A stretch of 64,000 nucleotides of DNA from Actinomadura hallensis. GTDB lineage: Bacteria; Actinomycetota; Actinomycetes; Streptosporangiales; Streptosporangiaceae. The stretch is taken from contig NZ_VFPO01000001.1 in the NCBI RefSeq assembly GCF_006716765.1, positions 5,084,001 to 5,148,000 of the forward strand, given 5' to 3'. The translations under genes and the position numbers were made by a program. The notes beneath the pieces are model-generated. The model was not told where the DNA came from, made no database searches, and worked only from the letters and a program-made list of their open reading frames with translations. This document shows, piece after piece, positions 8,424-16,780 of this stretch (positions within the stretch are counted from its first letter, which is position 1; every line of letters begins with the position of its first letter).

Positions 8424-10574
8424 TCAACCGGCCGCGGCCCGCGCGGAACCCTCCTCCCGGGGCTCCCGCCACCGCTCCGCGGGTGCGCGTTCCGGGAAGG
8501 CCGCTCCGAGCAGGCGCAGCAGCGGCGCGGCCTTCACGGCGGTCTCCTCGAACTCGGCGGCCGGGTCCGACAGCGCGGTGATGGCGCCGCCGACGCCGAA
8601 CTCGACGCGCCCCTCCGAGACGACGGCCGTGCGGATCACGATGGAGAAGTCGGCCGCGCCCGACAGCGAGAAGTAGCCGAGGGCGCCGGAGTACACGCCG
8701 CGCGGCCCCTCCTCCAGCCGGTCGATGATCCGCATGGTGCGGATCTTCGGCGCGCCCGTCATCGAGCCGCCGGGGAACGCCGCCCGCACGCACCGCACGG
8801 CCGACACGTCCTCGCGGAGGGTGGCGCGGACCGTGCTCACCAGCTGGTGGACGGTCGTGTAGCTCTCCACGTCGAAGATCGGATCGACCTCGACCGATCC
8901 GGTCTCGGCGACGCCGCCGAGGTCGTGCCGGACCAGGTCCACGATCATGAGGTTCTCGGCGCGGTCCTTGACGCTGGCCGCCAGCTCCGCGCGCAGCCGC
9001 CGGTCCTCGGCGGGGTCGGCCGAGCGGGGCCGGGTGCCCTTGATCGGCTTGGACTCCGCCCGGCCGTCCGGCGACACCCGCAGGAACCGCTCGGGCGAGG
9101 CGCTCAGCACCGACAGGCCGCCGAACCGCAGCAGGGCCCCGAACGGGACCGGGTCGCGCCTGCGGAGCAGGCGGTAGAGGTCCCACGGGTCCGCCCGCAC
9201 CGGCGCGGTGAGCACGTTGGTCAGGCACACCTCGTAGGTGGTGCCCGCGAGGATCTCCCGCCGGCACGCGGCGATCTTGTCGAGGTAGGCGCGCCGCCCG
9301 TGCCGCAGCGCGAGCCCGCCCGCCCGCGGCGTCCCGGCGACCGGGGCGGGGAGCGCGGGGAGCGCGGCCAGCCGGGACTCGGCGGCGTCCAGCCAGGAGC
9401 GCGCCTCCCGCTCGTCGCCCGCGGGGCAGAGCGCCAGCAGGTGGACGGACCCCTCGCGGTGGTCGAACGCCACCGCCCGGTCCGCGAAGATCATGGCGGC
9501 GTCGGGGTGCGGGGAGCGGTGGGCCCGCGCACCGCCGCACTCGGCCTTCAGCTCGTAGCCGAGGTACCCGACCCAGCCGAGGCGGAAGCCGAACGGCAGG
9601 TCGGGGGTCTCGGCCGCGTGGGCGCGCAGGTCGGCGTCGATCCAGTCGAAGAAGGACGTGCGCTCCAGCCGCGTGCGCCCGTCCGCCGACTCGACCGTCA
9701 GCCGCCCGGTGTCGACGTCGAAGAACGCGACCCTCGCCAGCGGGCCGCTCGCGTCCCCCATGAAGGAGAAGCGACCGCCGTGCTCGCCGGTCCGGCTGCT
9801 GTCGAGCCAGAACGCCCGGCCGGACCCGGCGAACAGCGCGCCGAACACGTCCTCCGCCGACGCGGACGTGCCGACCCGCCGCGCGAGCACCCTGAACCGC
9901 GCGGGCCGCTCGCCGCCGCGAACCGGTGCGCCCGCCCTTCGGGCGGCTGCACGCCGGGAGGGGGACGGCGCGGCGGCGCGGCCACGGTGTTCGCGGGTGG
10001 AGTGTTCGCGGGTGAGGTCGAGGAAGTTGCCGATGATGCGCCGCCCGTGGTCCGTGCAGACCGACTCCGGATGGAACTGGACGCCCCAGACCGGCCTGCG
10101 GACGTGCCGCACCGCCATCAGCACCCCGTCGTCCGCCCACGCCGCCGGCTCCAGCGCCGGCGGCAGGTCCGCGACGGCGAGGGAGTGGTACCGCACCGCC
10201 GCGAACGGGGACGGCACGCCGCGGAACAGCCCGCCGCCCGTGTGCCGGACGAGCGAGGTCCGCCCGTGCCGGACCTGCGGCGCGGGCCGGACGCGCCCGC
10301 CGAACACGTGGCAGATCCCCTGGTGCCCGAGGCACACCCCGAGCAGCGGGATCCGGGCGTGCGCGATCACGTCGGCGCAGACGCCGAAGTCCCCGGGGTT
10401 CTCCGGCGTACCGGGGCCGGGCGAGATGACCACGTTGTCGAAGGAACGCAGCAGGCCGGGCGTCCACGCGACCTCGTCGTTGCGGACGACGACCGGCTCG
10501 GCGCCGCCCTCCGCGAGGTACTGCACCAGGTTGTGGGTGAACGAGTCGTAGTTGTCGATGATCAGCGTGCGCAC
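8424..10574 (-). CDS. pabAB: Aminodeoxychorismate synthase, fused PabA-PabB
   Basis: A 716-residue fusion that makes 4-amino-4-deoxychorismate from chorismate and glutamine, the step before p-aminobenzoate. Residues 1-190 are the class I glutamine amidotransferase: LIIDNYDSFTHNL at the start, the nucleophile loop GVCLGHQ near 80 and QFHPESV near 170. After a low-complexity linker the chorismate-binding domain (about 220-700) shows PIKGTRPRS, with the Lys that marks PabB rather than TrpE, and GGSMTGAPKIRTM. The GTG at 10574 is chosen because homologous PabA starts here and a GGGGG run precedes it. Fused forms serve folate synthesis or PABA-derived antibiotics; no other antibiotic genes are adjacent, so folate is more likely. 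Confidence 0.92.
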   Translation of the reverse strand: MRTLIIDNYDSFTHNLVQYLAEGGAEPVVVRNDEVAWTPGLLRSFDNVVISPGPGTPENPGDFGVCADVIAHARIPLLGVCLGHQGICHVFGGRVRPAPQVRHGRTSLVRHTGGGLFRGVPSPFAAVRYHSLAVADLPPALEPAAWADDGVLMAVRHVRRPVWGVQFHPESVCTDHGRRIIGNFLDLTREHSTREHRGRAAAPSPSRRAAARRAGAPVRGGERPARFRVLARRVGTSASAEDVFGALFAGSGRAFWLDSSRTGEHGGRFSFMGDASGPLARVAFFDVDTGRLTVESADGRTRLERTSFFDWIDADLRAHAAETPDLPFGFRLGWVGYLGYELKAECGGARAHRSPHPDAAMIFADRAVAFDHREGSVHLLALCPAGDEREARSWLDAAESRLAALPALPAPVAGTPRAGGLALRHGRRAYLDKIAACRREILAGTTYEVCLTNVLTAPVRADPWDLYRLLRRRDPVPFGALLRFGGLSVLSASPERFLRVSPDGRAESKPIKGTRPRSADPAEDRRLRAELAASVKDRAENLMIVDLVRHDLGGVAETGSVEVDPIFDVESYTTVHQLVSTVRATLREDVSAVRCVRAAFPGGSMTGAPKIRTMRIIDRLEEGPRGVYSGALGYFSLSGAADFSIVIRTAVVSEGRVEFGVGGAITALSDPAAEFEETAVKAAPLLRLLGAAFPERAPAERWREPREEGSARAAAG

Positions 10575-10716
10575 GGCATCCCCCACGGGCCCCGGCGCGG
10601 CGCCGGGCGCACCTCGCGCCCCTCCGCCCGAGCCCGCCGCACGAGGGTATCCGGAGCGCTTCACCGGACCGGACCCCTCCCGCGCCGCCCCGCCCCGGGC
10701 ACGGCCTCCGCCCGGG

Positions 10717-11757
10717 TCAGGCGGTGCCGAGTTCCGCGCGGAGCAGGGCGGCGGCGTCCGCCATCGCGCGCATCTTCCCCTCCGCGGACTCCCGCGGCAG
10801 GTACTTCATCCCGCAGTCGGGGGCGATGACGATCCGCTCGGGCGGGACGACGTCGAAGGCGCGGCGGACCCGTCCCGCCACGGTCTGCGGCGTCTCCACC
10901 GCGTGGTCGGACAGGTCGATGACCCCGAGGATGATCGTCTTGTCGGCGAGGTCGGCGAGGACGCCGAGGTCCAGCCCGGACTGCGCGGTCTCGATGGAGA
11001 TCTGGTCGGCGGAGCAGCCGGCCAGCTCCGGCAGGAACGAGTAGCCCTCGGGACGCTCGTGGATGATCGCGGCGTAGCCGAAGCAGAGGTGCACCGCCGT
11101 CGTGCCGGTGACGCCGTCGAGCGCCGCGTTCAGCGCGGCCAGCCCGTACGCGCGGGCGGCGTCCGGGCGGGCCTGCATGTAGGGCTCGTCGAGCTGCACC
11201 ACGTCCGCGCCGGCCGCGAACAGGTCGGCGACCTCGGCGTTGACGGCCTCGGCGTAGGCCATGGCCGCCGCCTCCGCGTCGGGGTAGTGCTCGTTCTGCG
11301 CCTGCTGGGACATCGTGAACGGCCCCGGCACCGTGATCTTGATCGGCCGATCGGTGTGCGCCCGCAGGAACCGCACGTCCTCCACCTGGACGGGCCGAGG
11401 CCGGCGGATCGGGCCCGTGATCCGCGGGACGGGGTTCGGGTGGCCGCTGCGGTCGAGCGCCGTACCGGGATCGTCGACGTCGACGCCCTCCAGCGCGGTC
11501 GCGAAGTGGTTGGAGTAGCTCTCCCTGCGGATCTCGCCGTCGGTCAGGATGTCGAGGCCCGCCTCCTCCTGCGCCCGGATCGCCAGCAGCGTCGCGTCGT
11601 CCTGGGCCTCGGGGAGGAGGTCGGGCGGGATCCGCCACAGCTCCCTGGCCCGCACGCGCGGCGGGAACCGCCCGGCCAGCTTCGAACGGTCGATCAGCCA
11701 CTCCGGCTGGGCGTAGCTTCCGACCAGGGACGTGGGCAGCGGCGGCAGCGGTGCCAT
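10717..11757 (-). CDS. Cobalamin-independent methionine synthase-like protein (MetE C-terminal type)
   Basis: A 346-residue protein matching only the catalytic (C-terminal) barrel of MetE. Probable zinc ligands can be followed: HLCFG (His and Cys, near residue 225), a Glu in SIETAQ near 257, and the Cys in IAPDCGMKYLPR near 318. DGEIRRESYSNHF and GPFTMSQQAQNE are substrate-loop blocks. Short MetE-like proteins, also called core-MetE, use methyl donors other than methyltetrahydrofolate triglutamate, or act on other thiols; the substrate is not clear here. It follows the nitroreductase gene by 9 nt, so both probably share a transcript with the DUF574 gene upstream. Confidence 0.85.
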   Translation of the reverse strand: MAPLPPLPTSLVGSYAQPEWLIDRSKLAGRFPPRVRARELWRIPPDLLPEAQDDATLLAIRAQEEAGLDILTDGEIRRESYSNHFATALEGVDVDDPGTALDRSGHPNPVPRITGPIRRPRPVQVEDVRFLRAHTDRPIKITVPGPFTMSQQAQNEHYPDAEAAAMAYAEAVNAEVADLFAAGADVVQLDEPYMQARPDAARAYGLAALNAALDGVTGTTAVHLCFGYAAIIHERPEGYSFLPELAGCSADQISIETAQSGLDLGVLADLADKTIILGVIDLSDHAVETPQTVAGRVRRAFDVVPPERIVIAPDCGMKYLPRESAEGKMRAMADAAALLRAELGTA

Positions 11758-11766
11758 CGGCGGTCC

Positions 11767-12402
11767 TCAGCTCATCGGGGTGCCGTAGGTCTCTCCGAAC
11801 ACGATCTCATCGACGGGCCTGCGCGTCAGCTTCGCGGGGAAGCCGCGCTCGGGGTAGCCGACGGCGATGTGGGCGGCCGTGATGACGCCGTCCGGGATGC
11901 CGAGCAGCTCCTTGACCTGCGGTTCCGCGTGGACGAGGAGGGTGGTCAGCGCGCTCGCCACGCCCTGGGCGCGCAGCGCGAGGCAGAAGTTCTGCGCGGT
12001 CGGGTAGATGGACCCGCCGCCCACGACGCTGAACCGGTCGAGCTCCAGGTCGGTGGGGTGCAGGCCGTCGATCTCGGCGCACAGGACGACGATCGCCGGG
12101 ACCTCGTGCAGGTGCTCGGCGAAGTGGTCGGCGTCGGCGACGGCCTTCGGCAGGGCGCCGACGCCGATCTCCCCGCTGCCGATGCCCTCCAGGTACGCCT
12201 TCCACGGCCCGAGGTACCACTCGGCGAGCCGCCGCTTGCGGTCCTCGTCGCGCACGACGACCCAGCGGACGGGCTGCCGGTTGCCGCCCTGCGGCGCGAA
12301 CCGGGCCGCGTCGAACGCCGCCATCAGCACCTCGTCCGGCACCGGGTCGCGGCGGAAGTAGCGGCAGGTGCCGGTGGTCTTCATGGCCTCGATGACGTCC
12401 AT
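11767..12402 (-). CDS. Nitroreductase-family FMN oxidoreductase
   Basis: A 211-residue nitroreductase-family flavoprotein. The N-terminal block TTGTCRYFRRDPVPDEVL, then ARFAPQGGNRQPVRWVVV (about residues 33-50) and the C-terminal ITAAHIAVGYPERG (about 170-185) are typical FMN and NAD(P)H contact regions. A GGAGAGG site lies just upstream of the ATG. It is the middle gene of a probable three-gene unit, 16 nt after a DUF574 methyltransferase and 9 nt before the MetE-like gene. Substrates could be nitro, quinone or enone compounds; the sequence does not decide. Confidence 0.88.
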   Translation of the reverse strand: MDVIEAMKTTGTCRYFRRDPVPDEVLMAAFDAARFAPQGGNRQPVRWVVVRDEDRKRRLAEWYLGPWKAYLEGIGSGEIGVGALPKAVADADHFAEHLHEVPAIVVLCAEIDGLHPTDLELDRFSVVGGGSIYPTAQNFCLALRAQGVASALTTLLVHAEPQVKELLGIPDGVITAAHIAVGYPERGFPAKLTRRPVDEIVFGETYGTPMS

Positions 12403-12418
12403 GTCACCTCTCCGGGGG

Positions 12419-13222
12419 TCAGGGCTTGCGGCCGACGGCGCCGTACATCCAGATGAGGTCGAGGTCGGGGGTGACCTCGCCGTCGGGCCGCCAGAGGGGG
12501 GTCTGCACGATTCCCGGCTCCAGCAGTTCGAAGCCGTCGAAGACGCGCTCGATCTCGGACTTGCGCCGCGCCACGGCCGGGGCCTTGGCGCGGTTGTAGG
12601 CGCCGGCGACCTCGTTCACCTGGCTGGTGCGGAAGTCCTGCGTGGGGTGGGACACGACGAGGTAGCCGCCGCTCGGCATCGCGTCCCGCAGCGGGGCGAC
12701 GATGTCCTGCGGCTCCCGGTCGGGGACGAACTGGAGCACCGAGACCAGCATGACCGCGAGCGGCTCACTGAAGTCGATCAGCTCGCGGACCCGCTCGTCG
12801 GCGATGATCGCCTCGGTGTCGCGGACGTCGGCCTGCACGACCGCCGTCCGGCCGCGCCCGCGCCCGCTGAGCAGCGCACGCGCGTGCACGAGCACGATCG
12901 GGTCGTTGTCGACGTAGACGACGCGGGTCTCGGGCGCGATCTCCTGGGCGACCTCGTGGACGTTGCGCTGCGTCGGCAGCCCGGCGCCGAGGTCCAGGAA
13001 CTGCCTGACCCCGGCGTTCACCAGGTGGCGGACCACCCGGTGCAGGAAGGCGCGGTTCTCCCGCGCGATGGCGCGGAGCTCGGGCGCGGCGGCGAGGGCC
13101 GCCTCGGCCGCGACGCGGTCGGCCTCGTAGTTGTCCTTTCCACCGAGGTAGTAGTCGTACATCCGGGCGGGATGGGCGACTTCCACCTTCAGGTCGACGG
13201 GTGGCTGCTCGTGCTCGGTCAC
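12419..13222 (-). CDS. SAM-dependent methyltransferase, DUF574 family (copy 2)
   Basis: A 267-residue PF04672 methyltransferase. It shows ARMYDYYLGGKDNYEADR at residues 20-37, FLDLGAGLPT near 80, VVYVDNDPIVLVHARALL near 105 and a C-terminal LEPGIVQTPLWRPDGE. The GTG at 13222 is chosen because it gives the usual family length and an AGAGAGG box is present upstream. It leads the probable operon with the nitroreductase and MetE-like genes, a grouping that hints at a shared one-carbon or small-molecule reaction series. Confidence 0.88.
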   Translation of the reverse strand: MTEHEQPPVDLKVEVAHPARMYDYYLGGKDNYEADRVAAEAALAAAPELRAIARENRAFLHRVVRHLVNAGVRQFLDLGAGLPTQRNVHEVAQEIAPETRVVYVDNDPIVLVHARALLSGRGRGRTAVVQADVRDTEAIIADERVRELIDFSEPLAVMLVSVLQFVPDREPQDIVAPLRDAMPSGGYLVVSHPTQDFRTSQVNEVAGAYNRAKAPAVARRKSEIERVFDGFELLEPGIVQTPLWRPDGEVTPDLDLIWMYGAVGRKP

Positions 13223-13402
13223 TACCGGGCCTCTCTGACGCGTACTGCTCCCTGCGCGTACCTCTGTGGCGAGCGCTGCCGGCCTGCCCACACCGCGAGG
13301 CGTCGCGTGCCGCTGCGGCGATCTTAGGGCGCGGCCCCGCTTTCACGTAGCGAAAAATGCGGATTCGGCCGCACACGGTCCTCGAAGATCATGACGGTCG
13401 AT

Positions 13403-13415
13403 TCGAAATGTTTCG
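13403..13415. promoter_or_regulatory. Upstream copy of the xylanase operator core
   Basis: TCGAAATGTTTCG at 13403-13415 is repeated exactly at 13533-13545, 130 bp downstream, inside the main palindrome of the xylanase promoter. Two sites could allow looping or cooperative repression. It lies in the 356-bp gap 13223-13578, which otherwise holds only the features listed here. Confidence 0.5.
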
Positions 13416-13481
13416 GAGACAGCCCCGTTCGGACATCCGCCCTGATCATGAAGCCGGTCGCCGGTTCACGAAAACCGATGG

Positions 13482-13511
13482 TTGACGGAAGGGCCGGCCA
13501 GGGCTATTTTC
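13482..13511 (+). promoter_or_regulatory. Sigma-70-type promoter of the xylanase unit
   Basis: TTGACG at 13482-13487 is followed after 18 nt by TATTTT at 13506-13511, a near-consensus housekeeping promoter. Transcription would begin at about 13518, right at the edge of the palindromic operator. Confidence 0.65.
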
Positions 13512-13519
13512 CATTCGAC

Positions 13520-13549
13520 TCTCGAAAGTTATCGAAATGTTTCGAGAGC
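13520..13549. promoter_or_regulatory. Palindromic operator of the xylanase promoter
   Basis: CTCTCGAAA (13520-13528) is inverted as TTTCGAGAG (13541-13549), with a further CGAAA/TTTCG pair nested inside. CGAAA-N-TTTCG palindromes are known upstream of streptomycete xylanase genes, where LacI-type repressors bind. Placement over the predicted transcription start fits repression relieved by xylo-oligosaccharides. Confidence 0.6.
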
Positions 13550-13578
13550 CGCCTGCTCCCGCAGTGAGGAGACCCCCG

Positions 13579-13767
13579 ATGGTCAGATCACGTCGGCTGC
13601 CGAAGACCCCGTTGTTCCTGGCCCTGGTCCCGACCCTCACCGCCGTCACCGCCCAGCCCGTCACCGCCCAGCCCGTCACCGCCCAGCCCGCCGCCGCTCC
13701 CCCCGCCGACCGCGCGGGACGCGGCCACGACAGGCCGGCGGACCCCTCCTCGTCCATGCCGGGATGA
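13579..13767 (+). CDS. Small putative secreted peptide with VTAQP repeats
   Basis: A 62-residue frame. It starts MVRSRRLPKTP followed by a short hydrophobic run (LFLALVPTLTAVTA), like a minimal signal peptide, then three VTAQP repeats and a Pro/Asp/Arg-rich tail. A TGAGGAG site precedes the ATG. It lies between the xylanase promoter and the xylanase gene, 31 nt before the latter, so it is in the same leader transcript. It has no family I recognise and could be a decayed secreted gene, a real peptide or a translated leader. Confidence 0.45.
   Translation: MVRSRRLPKTPLFLALVPTLTAVTAQPVTAQPVTAQPAAAPPADRAGRGHDRPADPSSSMPG
13645..13689 (+). repeat. Three exact 15-bp tandem repeats
   Basis: GTCACCGCCCAGCCC is repeated three times without a mismatch (13645, 13660, 13675). 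It encodes the VTAQP repeats of the small peptide gene; such repeats can change copy number by slippage without changing frame. Confidence 0.85.
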
Positions 13768-13798
13768 GAAGGCCCCACCCCCAAGGAGGAACCAGACC

Positions 13799-15160
13799 AT
13801 GAGAAGAGCGCTCATCGCGGTGCTCGGAGCGGCGACGCTGCTCCTGGCCCTGCTGGTGGCCGGCGCGCCCCCCGCCTCCGCCGCGAGCACCCTGAAGGAC
13901 GCGGCGGCCGCCACCGGCCGCGTCTTCGGCACCGCCGCCGCCCAGGGCCACATGGGCGAAGCGGCGTACGTCGAGACGCTCGACCGCGAGTTCAACCAGC
14001 TCACGCCCGAGAACGAGATGAAGTGGGAGACGACCGAGCCGTCCCGCAACTCGTTCGACTACTCCGCCGCCGACCAGCTCGTCCGGCACGCCCGGTCGCG
14101 GGGCATGGAGGTGCGGGGGCACACGCTCGTCTGGCACAGCCAGCTGCCCGGCTGGGTGGAGGGCATCACCTCGCGCACCGAGCTGCTGCAGGTGATGCGG
14201 AACCACATCGCCAACGTCGCCGGCCACTACCGCGGCGAGCTCACCACCTGGGACGTCGTCAACGAGGCGTTCCTGGACGGGTCGGGCGCCCGGCGCGACA
14301 CGGTCTTCCAGCGCGTCATCGGCGACGACTACATCGAGGAGGCGTTCCGGGCCGCGCGTGCCGCCGACCCCGACGCCAAGCTCTGCTACAACGACTACAA
14401 CATCGACGGACGCAACGCGAAGAGCGACGCCGTCTACGCGATGGTCCAGGACTTCCAGCGCCGCGGCGTCCCGATCGACTGCGTCGGGCTCCAGGGGCAC
14501 CTGATCGTGGGCAGCGTCCCGGGCGACGTCCAGGCGAACATCCAGCGGTTCGCGGACCTGGGCATCGACGTCTACATCACCGAGCTGGACATCCGGATGC
14601 AGATGCCGCCCGACGGCGCGAAGCTCGCCCAGCAGGCCGCCGACTACCGGTCCGTGGTCTCCGCCTGCGTGGCCGTGCAGCGCTGCAAGGGCATCACGGT
14701 CTGGGGCGTCACCGACAAGTACTCCTGGGTGCCGGACGTCTTCGAAGGCGAGGGCGCGGCCCTGCTGTTCGACGACGACTACGGCAAGAAGCCCGCGTAC
14801 AACGCGACGCTGGAGGCCCTCGGCGGCGACCCCGACGACGATGACGGGCCAGGGGACGGCGACGTCACCTGCACCTACACCCGCACGGCCCAGTGGAACA
14901 ACGGCTTCAACGGCCAGGTGACCATCACCGCGGGCAGCACCGGGGTCAGCTCTTGGACGGCCGTCCTGACCATGAACTCCGGCCAGGAGATCCAGGCCCT
15001 GTGGAACGGGACCCCGACCAGGAACGGCAACGTCGTCACGGTCAAGCCGGCCGGCTGGAACGCGAACCTGGCGCCGGGCGCGTCGGCCTCGTTCGGGTTC
15101 ACGGCCGGCGCCCCGAACGGCGATGTCTCCGACCCAGGACTGGCCTGCTCGACACCCTGA
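13799..15160 (+). CDS. Secreted endo-1,4-beta-xylanase, GH10 with C-terminal CBM2
   Basis: A 453-residue secreted xylanase. A signal peptide covers residues 1-29, with ASA-A the likely cleavage site. The GH10 barrel (about 30-342) shows TPENEMKWE near 69-77, the acid/base Glu156 in WDVVNEAF, and the nucleophile Glu262 in ITELDIR. GHTLVWHSQLPGW is a substrate-binding block. An Asp/Gly-rich linker (343-356) joins a CBM2 cellulose-binding domain (about 357-452), which begins with VTCTYTRTAQWNNGFNG and has a second Cys at the very end to pair with the first. AAGGAGGA lies 8 nt before the ATG. It is controlled by the promoter and palindrome upstream and ends at a strong stem-loop. Confidence 0.95.
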   Translation: MRRALIAVLGAATLLLALLVAGAPPASAASTLKDAAAATGRVFGTAAAQGHMGEAAYVETLDREFNQLTPENEMKWETTEPSRNSFDYSAADQLVRHARSRGMEVRGHTLVWHSQLPGWVEGITSRTELLQVMRNHIANVAGHYRGELTTWDVVNEAFLDGSGARRDTVFQRVIGDDYIEEAFRAARAADPDAKLCYNDYNIDGRNAKSDAVYAMVQDFQRRGVPIDCVGLQGHLIVGSVPGDVQANIQRFADLGIDVYITELDIRMQMPPDGAKLAQQAADYRSVVSACVAVQRCKGITVWGVTDKYSWVPDVFEGEGAALLFDDDYGKKPAYNATLEALGGDPDDDDGPGDGDVTCTYTRTAQWNNGFNGQVTITAGSTGVSSWTAVLTMNSGQEIQALWNGTPTRNGNVVTVKPAGWNANLAPGASASFGFTAGAPNGDVSDPGLACSTP

Positions 15161-15185
15161 TCCTGCGACCAGGACACCTGGACGA

Positions 15186-15220
15186 CCGGCACGGCGGCAG
15201 CTCCCAGGCCGCCGTGCCGG
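15186..15220 (+). terminator. Stem-loop terminator after the xylanase
   Basis: A perfect 13-bp GC-rich stem (15186-15198 with 15208-15220, 9-nt loop) begins 25 nt after the xylanase stop codon. No T-tract follows. Confidence 0.75.
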
Positions 15221-15352
15221 TGCCGTTCCAGTGCCGTTCCAGAGGCGCGCCCCGGGTTTTCGCGACGGAACCGGGACCGTTAAAGTCGTGGGGCTGATCT
15301 GCCGGGAAGGCCGGTTCGGCGTGTAAGTCCGACAAAGTGTGAAAGATCCCGG

Positions 15353-16663
15353 ATGACCAACCTCCTGCTGGTCTTCGCCGCACTGCTGCTGCTCGCGGTG
15401 CTGGTGTCGGCCCTCATCCACCGAACCATCCTGTCGACGGCCGCCCTGTTCCTGGCCGGGGGCTTCCTCCTGGGCGAAGGCGTCCTCGACGTCCTCGTGC
15501 TGAAGCCCGAGGACGACATCATCAACACCCTCGCCGAGCTGGCGCTGTTCGCGGTGCTCTTCACCGACGGGATGCACGCCGGCTGGCGGGAGGTCAGGAG
15601 CGCCTGGCGGCTGCCGGGACGGGCCCTGGCCGGCGGCCTGCCGCTCACGATGCTCATCACCGCGGCGCTCGCGCACTACGTGGTCGGCCTCGGCTGGATC
15701 GAGTCGCTGCTGATCGGCGCGGTCCTCTCCCCCACCGACCCCGTGTTCGCCGCCGCGCTCATCGGCAACGAGAAGGTGCCGCCCCGCCTGCGCCGCCTCC
15801 TGAACGTGGAGTCCGGGATCAACGACGGGCTCGCCCTGCCGTTCGTCATCGTGTTCCTGGCGATCGCCCAGGGCTCGGACGACCTGCACATCGACGAGCT
15901 GGCCCTCGAACTGTCCCTCGGCATCGTCATCGGCGTGGTGATCCCGCTGGTCGCGCTGGCGCTGGAGCGGACCCGGCTGTTCGCCGTCGCGCCCAAGTTC
16001 GAGCCGCTCAACGCGCTCGCGATCGGGATGCTCGTCCTCGCGGTGGCGCAGGTCTCCCACGGCAACCTGTACCTCGCCGCGTTCGCCGCCGGCGTCACCG
16101 TCGCGACGGTCGGCGACCACTACAAGGAGCAGTTCGAGGAGTTCGGCGAGCTGATCGCCGAGCTGTTCAAGCTCGGCGCGCTGCTGGTGTTCGGCGCGCT
16201 GCTGTCGCCGGCGTTCCTCGGCGAGGTCGGCTGGTCCGGCTGGGTGTTCGCGGTGCTGGCCCTCGTCGTCGCGCGGCCGGTGGCGATCTGGGTGTCGTTC
16301 CTGCGCTCGAAGCTGACCGCGCGCGAGCAGGCCGCGGTGATGTGGTTCGGGCCCAAGGGGTTCGCCTCGGTCGTCTACGGGCTGATCGTCCTGGAGTCGG
16401 GCATCGCGGCCGGCGACCAGATCTTCCACCTGGTCGCCGCGACGATCGCGCTGTCGGTCCTGGCGCACTCGTCCACCGACGTGATCGTGGCGCGCGGCTT
16501 CGAGAACCAGCGGGAGGTCCCCGCGTGGTTCGACCCCGACGGCGACTCGCCCGGGAAGGACGACGGTTCCGACGACGGCGAGGCCGCCGGGAAGGACCGC
16601 GGCGAGGACGCCGAACCTCCACCCGAAAAGCCCGAATCGCCCGAGCCGTCGAAATCACTCTGA
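15353..16663 (+). CDS. Cation:proton antiporter, CPA1/NhaP type
   Basis: A 436-residue inner-membrane antiporter with about a dozen hydrophobic segments between residues 1 and 380. Transport-core motifs are visible: LSPTDPVFAAALIG near 125-138 (the conserved Asp) and LNVESGINDGLALP near 150-163. It exchanges sodium or potassium for protons. The last 50 residues form a soluble, highly charged tail rich in Asp, Glu and Lys that may be regulatory. It is alone between a terminator and a DUF5954 pseudogene. The ribosome site is weak. Confidence 0.9.
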   Translation: MTNLLLVFAALLLLAVLVSALIHRTILSTAALFLAGGFLLGEGVLDVLVLKPEDDIINTLAELALFAVLFTDGMHAGWREVRSAWRLPGRALAGGLPLTMLITAALAHYVVGLGWIESLLIGAVLSPTDPVFAAALIGNEKVPPRLRRLLNVESGINDGLALPFVIVFLAIAQGSDDLHIDELALELSLGIVIGVVIPLVALALERTRLFAVAPKFEPLNALAIGMLVLAVAQVSHGNLYLAAFAAGVTVATVGDHYKEQFEEFGELIAELFKLGALLVFGALLSPAFLGEVGWSGWVFAVLALVVARPVAIWVSFLRSKLTAREQAAVMWFGPKGFASVVYGLIVLESGIAAGDQIFHLVAATIALSVLAHSSTDVIVARGFENQREVPAWFDPDGDSPGKDDGSDDGEAAGKDRGEDAEPPPEKPESPEPSKSL

Positions 16664-16780
16664 CCCCCCGGACGCACTGAACATTGCACGGAAATTCCTT
16701 TTCCACTTAATTGCCGCGGCCGTCCGCCCGATGTCCCGAAAGTCGTGCGGGAAAGCGGGCCGGGCGGCCAGGATGCGGGC

